Assembly: GCA_900550185.1 (NCBI GenBank)
Contig: URRN01000139.1
Coordinates: 1-5,580 of the forward strand
DNA from: an uncultured Collinsella sp.
Lineage (GTDB): Bacteria > Actinomycetota > Coriobacteriia > Coriobacteriales > Coriobacteriaceae
DNA: 5,580 nucleotides
Direction: 5' to 3'
The notes below the pieces were generated by a model. That model was given only the letters and a program-made list of their open reading frames with translations, was not told where the DNA came from and searched no databases. Every line of letters begins with the position of its first letter. Position 1 is the stretch's first letter. Both the position numbers and the translations under genes were made by a program. This document shows positions 1 through 5,246 of the stretch, piece after piece.

Positions 1-1
1 G

Positions 2-489
2 GGTCTTGCGATCTATGACGCCATGCGCCTCGCATCGTGCCCCATCCGCACCGTCGTGAGGCCGATAGGCAGCCCGACGGCAGCCTGCCCGTGCCCGTGC
101 GCTTTATGCTCGATGACTTCGCAAATCTGCAGATCCCCCAGATCGACAACGTGCTCTCGATTATCCGAAGCCGCAACATCTGGGCAACGCTGCTGCTGCA
201 GTCGACCAACCAGCTCGATGCGCTCTATGGCGAGGCACGCGCACGCTCCATCATGGGCAACTGCGACACGCATCTGGTGCTGGCGTTCCAGGATCCCGAG
301 AGTGCCCGGGTGTTTTCCGACCGCGCCGACGCGCTGCCCAGTACGCTCATGGCGACGCCGATTGATCGCTCGTGGCTCTTTGTACGCGGTCGCACTCCCG
401 AACAGGTCGAGCGCTTTAGGCTCGAAGACCATCCGCTCTACGGGGAGCTGCCCGAGGCGCAGCGAGGCCATGCGGAGGCCGAGCTCTAG
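2..489 (+). pseudogene. TraG/VirD4-type conjugative coupling ATPase, 3' end, apparently frameshifted
   Basis: C-terminal part of a type IV secretion coupling protein, the inner-membrane ATPase that delivers relaxosome DNA to the conjugation channel. Counting from the GTG at 37, residues 22-27 (RFMLDD, then FANL) look like the Walker B strand. TLLLQSTNQLDALYG (51-65) and NCD (75-77) match the conserved motor-domain segments of the TraG/TraD/VirD4 family. The end, DHPLYGELPE, is a plausible natural C-terminus and the stop is at 487-489. Upstream of about position 40 this frame is closed by a TGA at 16-18, whereas the frame starting at base 2 reads GLAIYDAMRLAS, which suits the helix before Walker B. 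Restoring one C in the CCCC run at 40-43 joins the two frames smoothly. The gene is therefore probably frameshifted (or carries a sequencing error), and it begins outside the window. The alternative is a short independent ORF from the GTG at 37, which is unlikely because it would begin in the middle of a domain. The family is clear; broken status is inferred. Confidence 0.68.
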
Positions 490-531
490 ACGCAGGGCCC
501 TCGCAGCACGCGACGCTCCGGCGAAGATCCT

Positions 532-559
532 TAAAGGCCGTGCGCCCCGGGGCCACGGC
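532..559 (-). terminator. possible second hairpin terminator beyond pgi
   Basis: GCCGTG at 537-542 pairs with CACGGC at 554-559, with further GC pairing inside around CCCCGGGG (545-552). Read on the minus strand the hairpin is followed by CCTTTAA, a poor U-tract. It could be a backup to the stronger terminator just before it on that strand, or help end the + strand coupling-protein transcript, although no T-run follows on the + strand. Confidence 0.3.
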
Positions 560-560
560 A

Positions 561-598
561 AAGCAAAGGGGCCCGCATCCGATAGGATACGGGCCCCT
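561..598 (-). terminator. Rho-independent terminator of pgi
   Basis: A 14-bp stem (567-580 with 585-598) closes a 4-base loop. Its single non-Watson-Crick position is a G·U wobble in the minus-strand RNA but a C·A mismatch in the + strand RNA. The minus-strand hairpin is followed by TTTGCTTTG (566 downward). Both points orient it to pgi, whose stop codon lies about 30 bases upstream on that strand. Confidence 0.8.
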
Positions 599-630
599 GA
601 CTATAAGGCGCGATGCGTTAACAGCAGCGA

Positions 631-2325
631 CTACTTGCGGTGAGCGCGGTAGAACTCGATGAGCGCCTGGGTCGAAGCGTCCTGCTCGGCCTTGGCGGCG
701 TCGTCATGGAAGGCTGGAGTGATCTGCTTGGCAAGCTGCTTGCCCAGCTCGACGCCCCACTGGTCGTAGGAGTCGATGCCCCAGACCGTGCCCTCGACAA
801 ACGTGATGTGCTCGTACAGGGCGATGAGCTCGCCGAGTGCGAACGGGGTCAACGTGTCGCCAAAGATCGAGGTCGTCGGACGGTTGCCCTCAAAGCAGCG
901 GGCCGGGACGATCTGCTCGGGCGTGCCCTCGGCGCGCACCTCATCGGCCGTCTTACCAAAGGCGAGCGCCTTGGTCTGGGCCAGGAAGTTGCCCAGGAAC
1001 AGCTCGTGGACATCCTGGCCGCTGTCGGTTGCGGGGTTGGCAGTGTTGGCGAAAGCGATAAAGTCGGCCGGGACCACCACGGTGCCCTGGTGCAGCAGCT
1101 GGTAGAAGGCGTGCTGACCGTTGGTGCCGGGCTCGCCCCAGAAGATCTCACCGGTGTCGGAGGTCACGGCGCTGCCGTCCCAGCGGACGTGCTTGCCGTT
1201 GGACTCCATGGTGAGCTGCTGCAGGTAGGCCGGGAAACGATGCAGGTACTGGCAGTACGGCAGCACGGCGTGGCTCTTGGAACCGAAGAAGTTGACGTAC
1301 CAGACGTTGAGCAGGCCCATCAGCGCAACGGCATTGTTCTCGAGCGGCGTGTTGCAGAAGTACTCGTCGATAGCGTGGAAGCCCTCGAGGAACTGCTGGA
1401 AGCGCTCGGGACCGAGCACGACGATCAGCGACAGGCCCACGGCGGAGTCGACGGAGTAGCGGCCGCCGACCCAGTTCCAGAAGCCGAAGGCGTTGGCGGG
1501 GTCGATACCGAAGGCCTCAACCTTCTCGAGTGCGGTGGAAACGGCGACGAAGTGCTTTGCCACGGCCTCGGCGTTCTGCTCATCGGAGCCGTCGATGGCG
1601 CCCTGGGCCTTGAGCTGCTCGAGCATCCAGGTCTTGACCTCGCGGGCGTTGGTGAGGGTCTCGAGCGTGGTGAAGGTCTTGGAGACGATGATCACGAGCG
1701 TGGTCTCGGGATCGAGGCCCTTGAGCTTCTCGGCCTGGTCGTTGGGGTCGATGTTGGAGATATAGCGGCAGTCGATACCGGCGTCGGCATAGGGACGCAG
1801 GGCCTCGTAAGCCATGACCGGGCCCAGATCGGAGCCGCCGATGCCGATGGACACCAGGTGCTCAATCTTCTTGCCGGTAACGCCCTTCCACTCACCGGAG
1901 CGCACGCGCTCGGCGAAGGCATACATGCGGTCGAGGACCTCGTGCACGTCGGCGACGACATCCTGGCCGTCGACGATGAGCTGGCCCCTCTCGGTTGCGG
2001 GGCGGCGAAGCGCGGTGTGCAGGACGGCGCGGTCCTCGGTGGTGTTAATGTGCTCGCCGGAGAACATGGCGTCGCGGCGCTCCTCGAGCTTCACCTCGCG
2101 GGCAAGATCGCACAGCAGCTTGACGGTCTCATCGGTCACCAGGTTCTTCGACAGATCGAAGTGCAGGTCACCGGCGTCAAAGCTCAGCTTGTTCACGCGC
2201 TCGGCATCGGCAGCGAACCAGGCCTTGAGGTCGATACCATCGGCCTCGAGCTTCTCCTGATGAGCCTCGAGTGCCTTCCAAGCGGCAGTCGACGTAGCAT
2301 CGATAGGTGCGGCAACAGTTGCCAT
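631..2325 (-). CDS. pgi: glucose-6-phosphate isomerase
   Basis: Cytoplasmic enzyme interconverting glucose 6-phosphate and fructose 6-phosphate in glycolysis and gluconeogenesis. The protein is 564 residues, close to the 550-560 usual for the long form of the family. Visible motifs in order: GIGGSDLGP (161-169) and SKTFTT (215-220), both sugar-phosphate binding; VGGRYS (286-291) with the conserved Arg289; ESNGK (374-378) with the catalytic base Glu374; GQHAFYQ (403-409) with the ring-opening His405; and the second family signature ending in YDQWGVELGK, with active-site Lys529. No key residue is missing. The start is the ATG at 2323-2325, because AGGAGG lies 5 bases upstream; a more upstream in-frame ATG at 2352 would place that ribosome binding site inside the gene. 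It appears monocistronic: a hairpin terminator follows it, and it is separated from the upstream same-strand gene by about 200 bases containing another terminator-like structure. Confidence 0.98.
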   Translation of the reverse strand: MATVAAPIDATSTAAWKALEAHQEKLEADGIDLKAWFAADAERVNKLSFDAGDLHFDLSKNLVTDETVKLLCDLAREVKLEERRDAMFSGEHINTTEDRAVLHTALRRPATERGQLIVDGQDVVADVHEVLDRMYAFAERVRSGEWKGVTGKKIEHLVSIGIGGSDLGPVMAYEALRPYADAGIDCRYISNIDPNDQAEKLKGLDPETTLVIIVSKTFTTLETLTNAREVKTWMLEQLKAQGAIDGSDEQNAEAVAKHFVAVSTALEKVEAFGIDPANAFGFWNWVGGRYSVDSAVGLSLIVVLGPERFQQFLEGFHAIDEYFCNTPLENNAVALMGLLNVWYVNFFGSKSHAVLPYCQYLHRFPAYLQQLTMESNGKHVRWDGSAVTSDTGEIFWGEPGTNGQHAFYQLLHQGTVVVPADFIAFANTANPATDSGQDVHELFLGNFLAQTKALAFGKTADEVRAEGTPEQIVPARCFEGNRPTTSIFGDTLTPFALGELIALYEHITFVEGTVWGIDSYDQWGVELGKQLAKQITPAFHDDAAKAEQDASTQALIEFYRAHRK

Positions 2326-2330
2326 AGAGT

Positions 2331-2337
2331 CCTCCTC
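2331..2337 (-). promoter_or_regulatory. ribosome binding site of pgi
   Basis: Minus-strand GAGGAGG followed by the 5-base spacer ACTCT and ATG. It is a near-perfect Shine-Dalgarno sequence and decides the start at 2325 over the ATG at 2352. Confidence 0.85.
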
Positions 2338-2384
2338 AGCATACGGGCGCACGCCTCCATGCGCCCGGACATTCAGATGCCACT

Positions 2385-2413
2385 ATTCTAGCGCAGGTCA
2401 AGACTACAATCAG
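2385..2413 (-). promoter_or_regulatory. candidate pgi promoter
   Basis: On the minus strand, TAGAAT (2390-2385) makes a good -10 box (5 of 6 to TATAAT). Seventeen bases upstream is CTGATT (2413-2408), a weak -35 sharing only three bases with TTGACA. Transcription would start near 2378, leaving a leader of about 50 bases. The weak -35 keeps confidence low. Confidence 0.33.
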
Positions 2414-2450
2414 CGAGCGTTGCCAATCGGCCCCCAAACGGCAACCGATC

Positions 2451-2477
2451 AAAAAGGGACAGGCTTATTTTGGCAGG
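2451..2477 (+). repeat. intergenic repeat, copy A
   Basis: Begins AAAAAGGGACAGG and ends TTTTGGCAGG. It matches copy C (3204-3178, minus strand) at 23 of 27 positions without gaps, and faces copy B as an inverted pair. It lies between two minus-strand genes and encodes nothing. Confidence 0.6.
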
Positions 2478-2489
2478 TCAAACGCTTTA

Positions 2490-2514
2490 CCAACCAAAAA
2501 TAACCCGTCCTTTT
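2490..2514 (-). repeat. intergenic repeat, copy B
   Basis: Minus strand AAAAGGACGGG followed by TTATTTTTGGTTGG. It is a diverged, gapped relative of copies A and C, sharing the order A-run, GGAC, GG, T-rich stretch, TTTTGG, GG. It is inverted relative to copy A and forms the other arm of the hairpin. Confidence 0.5.
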
Positions 2515-2524
2515 ATGGCAAATA

Positions 2525-3100
2525 TTAGGCCGCGGCGCAGACGCTACCGAGTAACTCACGCAGAGGAGACCCGATGCCCTCCAGCAGTTCGGGCGCGATA
2601 ATGGCAAAAACGGGAACCTCGCCGGTGCCCACGACAGCAGGCACCTTGCCCTCCGAGACAATGCATCCATAAGGCACAAAGCCGTCTTCGCCGGCATCGA
2701 GCGCCGCCATGCGACGCGCGAGCTCGCGCGCAAAGCCGGCAGTATCGGCATCGCCAATCGCCAGGACAAAGTCCACGCCTTCGTCGGTCGCCAGGGCTAC
2801 GGCCTCATCGACCAAATCGTCTCCCCCATCGCCCCCGACCAAGCCGCAGCGAAAAAGCACGCGTTCGAGTAGAGCTCGATCAAGCGAGCCGAGCGCCGCC
2901 GAGACGAGCTCATCGTGCGTATGTTTGTCACCGCCCAACACGACCAGCGCCTTGGTGCCACCGTAGTGAGCGACCAATCGTCCGCACCAGCGAGCCACGT
3001 CTCCATCCGCAACAAGGCGCGTCGGCATACCAAACCCATAATTGACCATCTTTTCCACAACCCTTCCGTGCGTATAGGCGGTATCAATCGTTAGGCTCAT
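2525..3100 (-). CDS. iron-containing alcohol dehydrogenase-like N-terminal domain protein (no metal-binding domain)
   Basis: A 191-residue protein resembling the N-terminal nucleotide-binding half of iron-containing alcohol dehydrogenases. NYGFGMPTRLV (20-30) corresponds to the family opening of the type NF.NPT, GTKALVVLGGDK (48-59) to the first Rossmann-like strand and loop, and EGVDFVLAIGDADTAGFAR (107-125) to the strand that normally ends in GGGS. FVPYGCIVSEG..PAVVGTGE (141-161) recalls the family's P..V.T..GTGSE region. The usual GGGS is GDAD here, and the C-terminal helical half with the metal-binding Asp and His residues is absent: the protein ends at about half the usual 380-400 residues. 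Catalytic dehydrogenase activity is therefore doubtful; a binding or regulatory role, or a decaying gene, is possible. The start at 3100 lacks a clear ribosome binding site. The ATG at 3049 (residue 18) fits the family's beginning better and is preceded only by a weak GGAA. The family call is by eye and moderate. Confidence 0.62.
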   Translation of the reverse strand: MSLTIDTAYTHGRVVEKMVNYGFGMPTRLVADGDVARWCGRLVAHYGGTKALVVLGGDKHTHDELVSAALGSLDRALLERVLFRCGLVGGDGGDDLVDEAVALATDEGVDFVLAIGDADTAGFARELARRMAALDAGEDGFVPYGCIVSEGKVPAVVGTGEVPVFAIIAPELLEGIGSPLRELLGSVCAAA

Positions 3101-3134
3101 GCTACGAAGCGAGGTTTTCCGAGCTGTTTCGCAC

Positions 3135-3164
3135 TCTTTAGAGCTGCGTTAAAACCCGATCCAA
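3135..3164 (-). promoter_or_regulatory. weak candidate promoter for the 2525-3100 gene
   Basis: Minus strand TTGGAT (3164-3159) and TAAAGA (3140-3135) are separated by 18 bases. Both boxes are poor matches. It is listed because it is the best-spaced pair I found upstream of the gene. Confidence 0.2.
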
Positions 3165-3177
3165 CCGCACGACCATA

Positions 3178-3204
3178 CCTACCAAAACAAACCAGTCCCT
3201 TTTT
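3178..3204 (-). repeat. intergenic repeat, copy C
   Basis: Minus strand AAAAAGGGACTGG followed by TTTGTTTTGGTAGG. It is 23/27 identical to copy A at 2451. It lies in the divergent region between the dehydrogenase-like gene and the polymerase operon, ending 8 bases before the -35 box of the latter. Confidence 0.6.
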
Positions 3205-3212
3205 GACAGGTT

Positions 3213-3241
3213 TTGACGACGTCCGGACGAGCGGGTATTAT
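3213..3241 (+). promoter_or_regulatory. sigma70-type promoter of the polymerase operon
   Basis: TTGACG (3213-3218) and TATTAT (3236-3241) are separated by exactly 17 bases; each matches consensus at 5 of 6 positions. Transcription would start near 3248, inside the first LexA-like box. A perfect 10-base palindrome, CGTCCGGACG (3220-3229), sits in the spacer. Confidence 0.65.
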
Positions 3242-3256
3242 CGAACAGGTATTCGA
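3241..3256 (+). promoter_or_regulatory. LexA (SOS) box 1
   Basis: TCGAACAGGTATTCGA fits the Gram-positive SOS operator CGAAC-N4-GTTCG with one mismatch (A for the first G of the right half), and the outer TCGAA/TTCGA arms are perfectly symmetric. It touches the -10 box and covers the expected start point, where a repressor would block transcription. Confidence 0.7.
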
Positions 3257-3257
3257 T

Positions 3258-3273
3258 AAGAACATGTGTTTGA
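3258..3273 (+). promoter_or_regulatory. LexA (SOS) box 2
   Basis: AAGAACATGTGTTTGA has the GAAC-N4-GTT core of the SOS operator, with substitutions in the outer bases. Its centre is 17 bases from that of box 1, so the pair could hold two LexA dimers. Less certain than box 1 on its own. Confidence 0.5.
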
Positions 3274-3275
3274 TG

Positions 3276-3281
3276 AAAGGA
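3276..3281 (+). promoter_or_regulatory. ribosome binding site of the Y-family polymerase
   Basis: AAAGGA followed by 5 bases and the ATG at 3287. It fixes the start there rather than at the in-frame GTG at 3266, which lies inside LexA box 2. Confidence 0.7.
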
Positions 3282-3286
3282 CACGG

Positions 3287-4792
3287 ATGGCGCACGAGCA
3301 GCACACCTATATCTGCATCGACCTCAAGACGTTTTATGCCAGCGTCGAGTGCGTCGACCGTGGGCTCGATCCGCTCACCACCAACCTGGTCGTTGCCGAC
3401 GAATCGCGCGGGCGCACGACCATCTGCCTCGCCATCACGCAGGCCATGAAGGACTTAGGGATTCACAATCGCTGCCGCCTATTCGAGATTCCCGATGGTA
3501 TCGACTACATCACGGCCGTACCGCGCATGCAGCACTATATGGAGGTGTCGGCGCAAATCTACGGCATCTATCTGGAATACGTAAGTCCGCAAGACATTCA
3601 CGTCTATTCAATCGATGAATGCTTTATCGACGTGACGCCCTATCTGGACCTCTATCACACAGATGCGGAAGGGTTCGCCTGCACGCTGCGCGACGAGGTC
3701 CTCGCGCGCACCGGCATCACGGCGACGGTCGGCATCGGCCCCAACCTATTCCAGGCCAAGGTAGCGCTCGACATTACCGCCAAGCACGTACCCAGCCGCA
3801 TCGGCATACTCGACGACGAGACCTTTCGCAAGGAGATCTGGCCCCATCGTCCCATCACCGATATCTGGGGCATCGGTCCCGGCGTGGCAGCCCGCCTCGA
3901 GAAATACGGCGTCTACGATCTGATGGGCGTCGCGGCGCTCGACGAAAACCTGCTTTACGACGAGCTCGGCGTCAATGCCGAATATCTCATCGACCATGCC
4001 TTCGGGCGCGAGCCGACAACCATCGCCGATATCCAAGCCTATCGCCCGCAAGCAACTTCGACCACCACAGGACAGGTGCTCTCGAAGGGCTATGCCTACG
4101 AACAGGCCTATACCGTCTTGCGCGAGATGGTCGACAACGCCGTTTTAGACTTGGTCGATAAGCACGTGGTCTGCGACAGCATCTCGCTCTTTGTGGGCTA
4201 CGCGAGCGAACGCGCCGACATACGCCGCCTCGACGCCAGCGGTACAGCGCAGTATGTGGACGGATGCGGGCACCTGCGCTCGAGCACATCGAGTATCGAA
4301 CCCACCGCAACCGCCGGCCCCGAGCTCGCGCCCCGTGCGCCCAAGCCCGTCCAGCGCGATGACGAACGGCGTCGCCTGGTGCGCGAAGCGCAGGCAATCG
4401 ATGGCATCTTTGTGGGAGAGCATGGCGGCAAACCGCGCGGTGGCTATGCCGCACTCTTTGCGCACTCTAACGCCTCGCGAAAGCTGAGCGAGCGTACCAA
4501 TTCGTTTAAGAAGATCATGGGCTATTTCGATGAGCTCTGGGCGCAGACTGTCGATCCCAAACGACCGGTCAAGCGCATCAACCTGGGATTTGGCAACCTC
4601 ATGCCCGAGGAATTTGCCACCATCGATCTATTCAGCGATATCGAGGCCGATGAGCGCGAGCGCGACCTGGCGCGCACCGTCCTGGCCGTGAAAGGCAAGT
4701 ACGGCAAGAACGCGCTCGTCAAGGGATTAAGCTTTACCGCCGGCGCCACCGCGCGCGAACGCAACGAACAAGTTGGAGGACACCGTGCCTAA
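3287..4792 (+). CDS. Y-family translesion DNA polymerase (UmuC/UvrX type)
   Basis: Error-prone polymerase that copies past damaged bases. The 501-residue protein opens with ICIDLKTFYASVE (9-21), holding catalytic Asp12 and a tyrosine at the UmuC steric-gate position (Tyr17). YSIDECFIDV (107-116) supplies catalytic Asp110 and Glu111. TATVGIGPNLFQAKVALDIT (145-164) is the conserved palm-thumb segment, and WGIGPGVAARLEKYGV (194-209) is the helix-hairpin-helix. The little finger begins about residue 255. TIDLF (445-449) resembles the QLxLF sliding-clamp motif near the C-terminus, as in Gram-positive UvrX/YqjW relatives. All catalytic residues are present, so it should be active. An Ala/Pro/Arg/Glu-rich stretch at about 312-385 looks like an insertion relative to the family as I know it. 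It is first gene of an operon with the YolD-like gene, and the promoter carries two LexA-like boxes, so SOS induction is likely. The symbol is left blank because umuC, dinB and uvrX usage differs between lineages. Confidence 0.93.
   Translation: MAHEQHTYICIDLKTFYASVECVDRGLDPLTTNLVVADESRGRTTICLAITQAMKDLGIHNRCRLFEIPDGIDYITAVPRMQHYMEVSAQIYGIYLEYVSPQDIHVYSIDECFIDVTPYLDLYHTDAEGFACTLRDEVLARTGITATVGIGPNLFQAKVALDITAKHVPSRIGILDDETFRKEIWPHRPITDIWGIGPGVAARLEKYGVYDLMGVAALDENLLYDELGVNAEYLIDHAFGREPTTIADIQAYRPQATSTTTGQVLSKGYAYEQAYTVLREMVDNAVLDLVDKHVVCDSISLFVGYASERADIRRLDASGTAQYVDGCGHLRSSTSSIEPTATAGPELAPRAPKPVQRDDERRRLVREAQAIDGIFVGEHGGKPRGGYAALFAHSNASRKLSERTNSFKKIMGYFDELWAQTVDPKRPVKRINLGFGNLMPEEFATIDLFSDIEADERERDLARTVLAVKGKYGKNALVKGLSFTAGATARERNEQVGGHRA
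4775..4780 (+). promoter_or_regulatory. ribosome binding site of the YolD-like gene, inside the polymerase gene
   Basis: GGAGGA lies 4 bases before the GTG at 4785. The GTG overlaps the end of the polymerase gene (TAA at 4790-4792) by 8 bases, suggesting translational coupling. It also argues against the in-frame TTG at 4773, which would overlap this site. Confidence 0.75.
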
Positions 4793-5210
4793 ACCCAAAC
4801 AACAGCCCGTGCGCCCGCCGACCGCCTTCGAGCGCTTGGCGGACCCCGAGGGCAGACGCCGCGCCGCCGACCCCAACCTCACTGCCAACGGTGCCGTGCG
4901 CGCCAACCGCGCCGCACAGTTTATGCCCTTTGCCGCCCTCACGGGATACTACGAACTCGTGCGCAAGCAGGAAATCACCATCGAGCCAAAACGTGAGCTC
5001 ACGGAAGAAAAAGCCCTCGTGCTTTCTAAAAAACTCGAGGGTCTCAAACGTGGCGACTTGGTTCGTGTCACCTATTACGATACATACGGCTATCGCAGCC
5101 GCACCGGCATCCTCGACGAGGCGCTCCCCGCCTTCAAGCTCCTCAAGCTCCGAGACATCGCCATCGACTTCGACGGCATCCAAGACATCGAACTGCGCGG
5201 ACGAGCCTAG
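4785..5210 (+). CDS. YolD-like family protein
   Basis: A 141-residue protein. Its recognisable part is NRAAQFMPFAALTGYYELVR (41-60), matching the W/F-x-PF-A-L-x-G-Y core of the YolD-like family. A charged helix (EPKRELTEEKALVLSKKLEGL, about 67-87) follows, then a small beta-rich segment including VRVTYYDTYGYRSRTGIL (93-110), as family members show after that core. The N-terminal 35 residues are Pro/Arg/Ala-rich and probably disordered. YolD-like proteins of Firmicutes are commonly encoded beside UvrX/YqjW Y-family polymerases and have been proposed to stand in for UmuD as polymerase partners; their biochemical role is not settled. Here the gene is co-transcribed and overlaps the polymerase gene, so a joint SOS role is the natural reading. 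No signal peptide or membrane segment is visible. Confidence 0.82.
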   Translation: MPKPKQQPVRPPTAFERLADPEGRRRAADPNLTANGAVRANRAAQFMPFAALTGYYELVRKQEITIEPKRELTEEKALVLSKKLEGLKRGDLVRVTYYDTYGYRSRTGILDEALPAFKLLKLRDIAIDFDGIQDIELRGRA

Positions 5211-5231
5211 CCAAGGAAGCGCATCCAGAGC

Positions 5232-5246
5232 GACGCTTACAGCGTC
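5232..5246. terminator. short symmetric hairpin between convergent genes
   Basis: GACGCT-TAC-AGCGTC, a perfect 6-bp stem with a 3-base loop, overlaps the stop codon of the minus-strand HMA gene and lies just past the end of the polymerase operon. No T-run follows on either strand, so a terminator role is only suggested by position. Confidence 0.25.

Larger units (their letters stand above)
2451..2514 (-). terminator. bulged hairpin terminator built from two inverted repeat copies
   Basis: Just past the stop codon at 2525, the minus strand carries AAAAGGACGGGTTATTTTTGG, then about 18 bases, then CCAAAATAAGCCTGTCCC and TTTTT (2455-2451). The two arms pair with a few bulges, and the U-run directly follows the GC-rich base of the stem. 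This fits an intrinsic terminator for the 2525-3100 gene, which would insulate pgi from it. The opposite strand also ends in CTTTT, so it could act in both directions. Confidence 0.5.

Noticed and set aside
23..643. Frame 2 open reading frame of 206 codons over the coupling-protein region
   Set aside because: After about position 40 it is Ser/Arg/Cys-rich with no family features, while frame 1 carries the ATPase motifs. Only its first few codons look real, as the piece upstream of the frameshift.
2326..2352. Upstream ATG at 2352 as the pgi start
   Set aside because: It would place the AGGAGG ribosome binding site inside the gene and add nine residues unlike the family's N-terminus.
640..2391. 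A 583-codon open frame on the + strand, antisense to almost all of pgi
   Set aside because: It is a codon-bias shadow: GC-rich third positions of pgi leave few stops on the other strand. Its product is Leu/Val/Gly-rich with no recognisable motif, while the pgi frame contains every catalytic residue.
3203..3208. Consensus TTGACA as the -35 box of the polymerase promoter
   Set aside because: No acceptable -10 box lies 16-18 bases downstream; TATTAT is 27 bases away. The neighbouring TTGACG at 3213 has the right spacing.
3266..3286. GTG at 3266 as the polymerase start
   Set aside because: It lies inside LexA box 2 and has no ribosome binding site, while ATG 3287 has AAAGGA at proper spacing and begins just before the conserved ICIDL strand.
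3987..4465. Minus-strand open frames opposite the polymerase little finger
   Set aside because: They are Arg/His/Ala-rich shadows across the low-complexity insertion, without ribosome binding sites or family features.
4734..5183. A 149-codon minus-strand open frame opposite the YolD-like gene
   Set aside because: It is a shadow of the GC-rich + strand gene, with no start signals and no recognisable domain; the + strand frame has the YolD-like core and a strong ribosome binding site.
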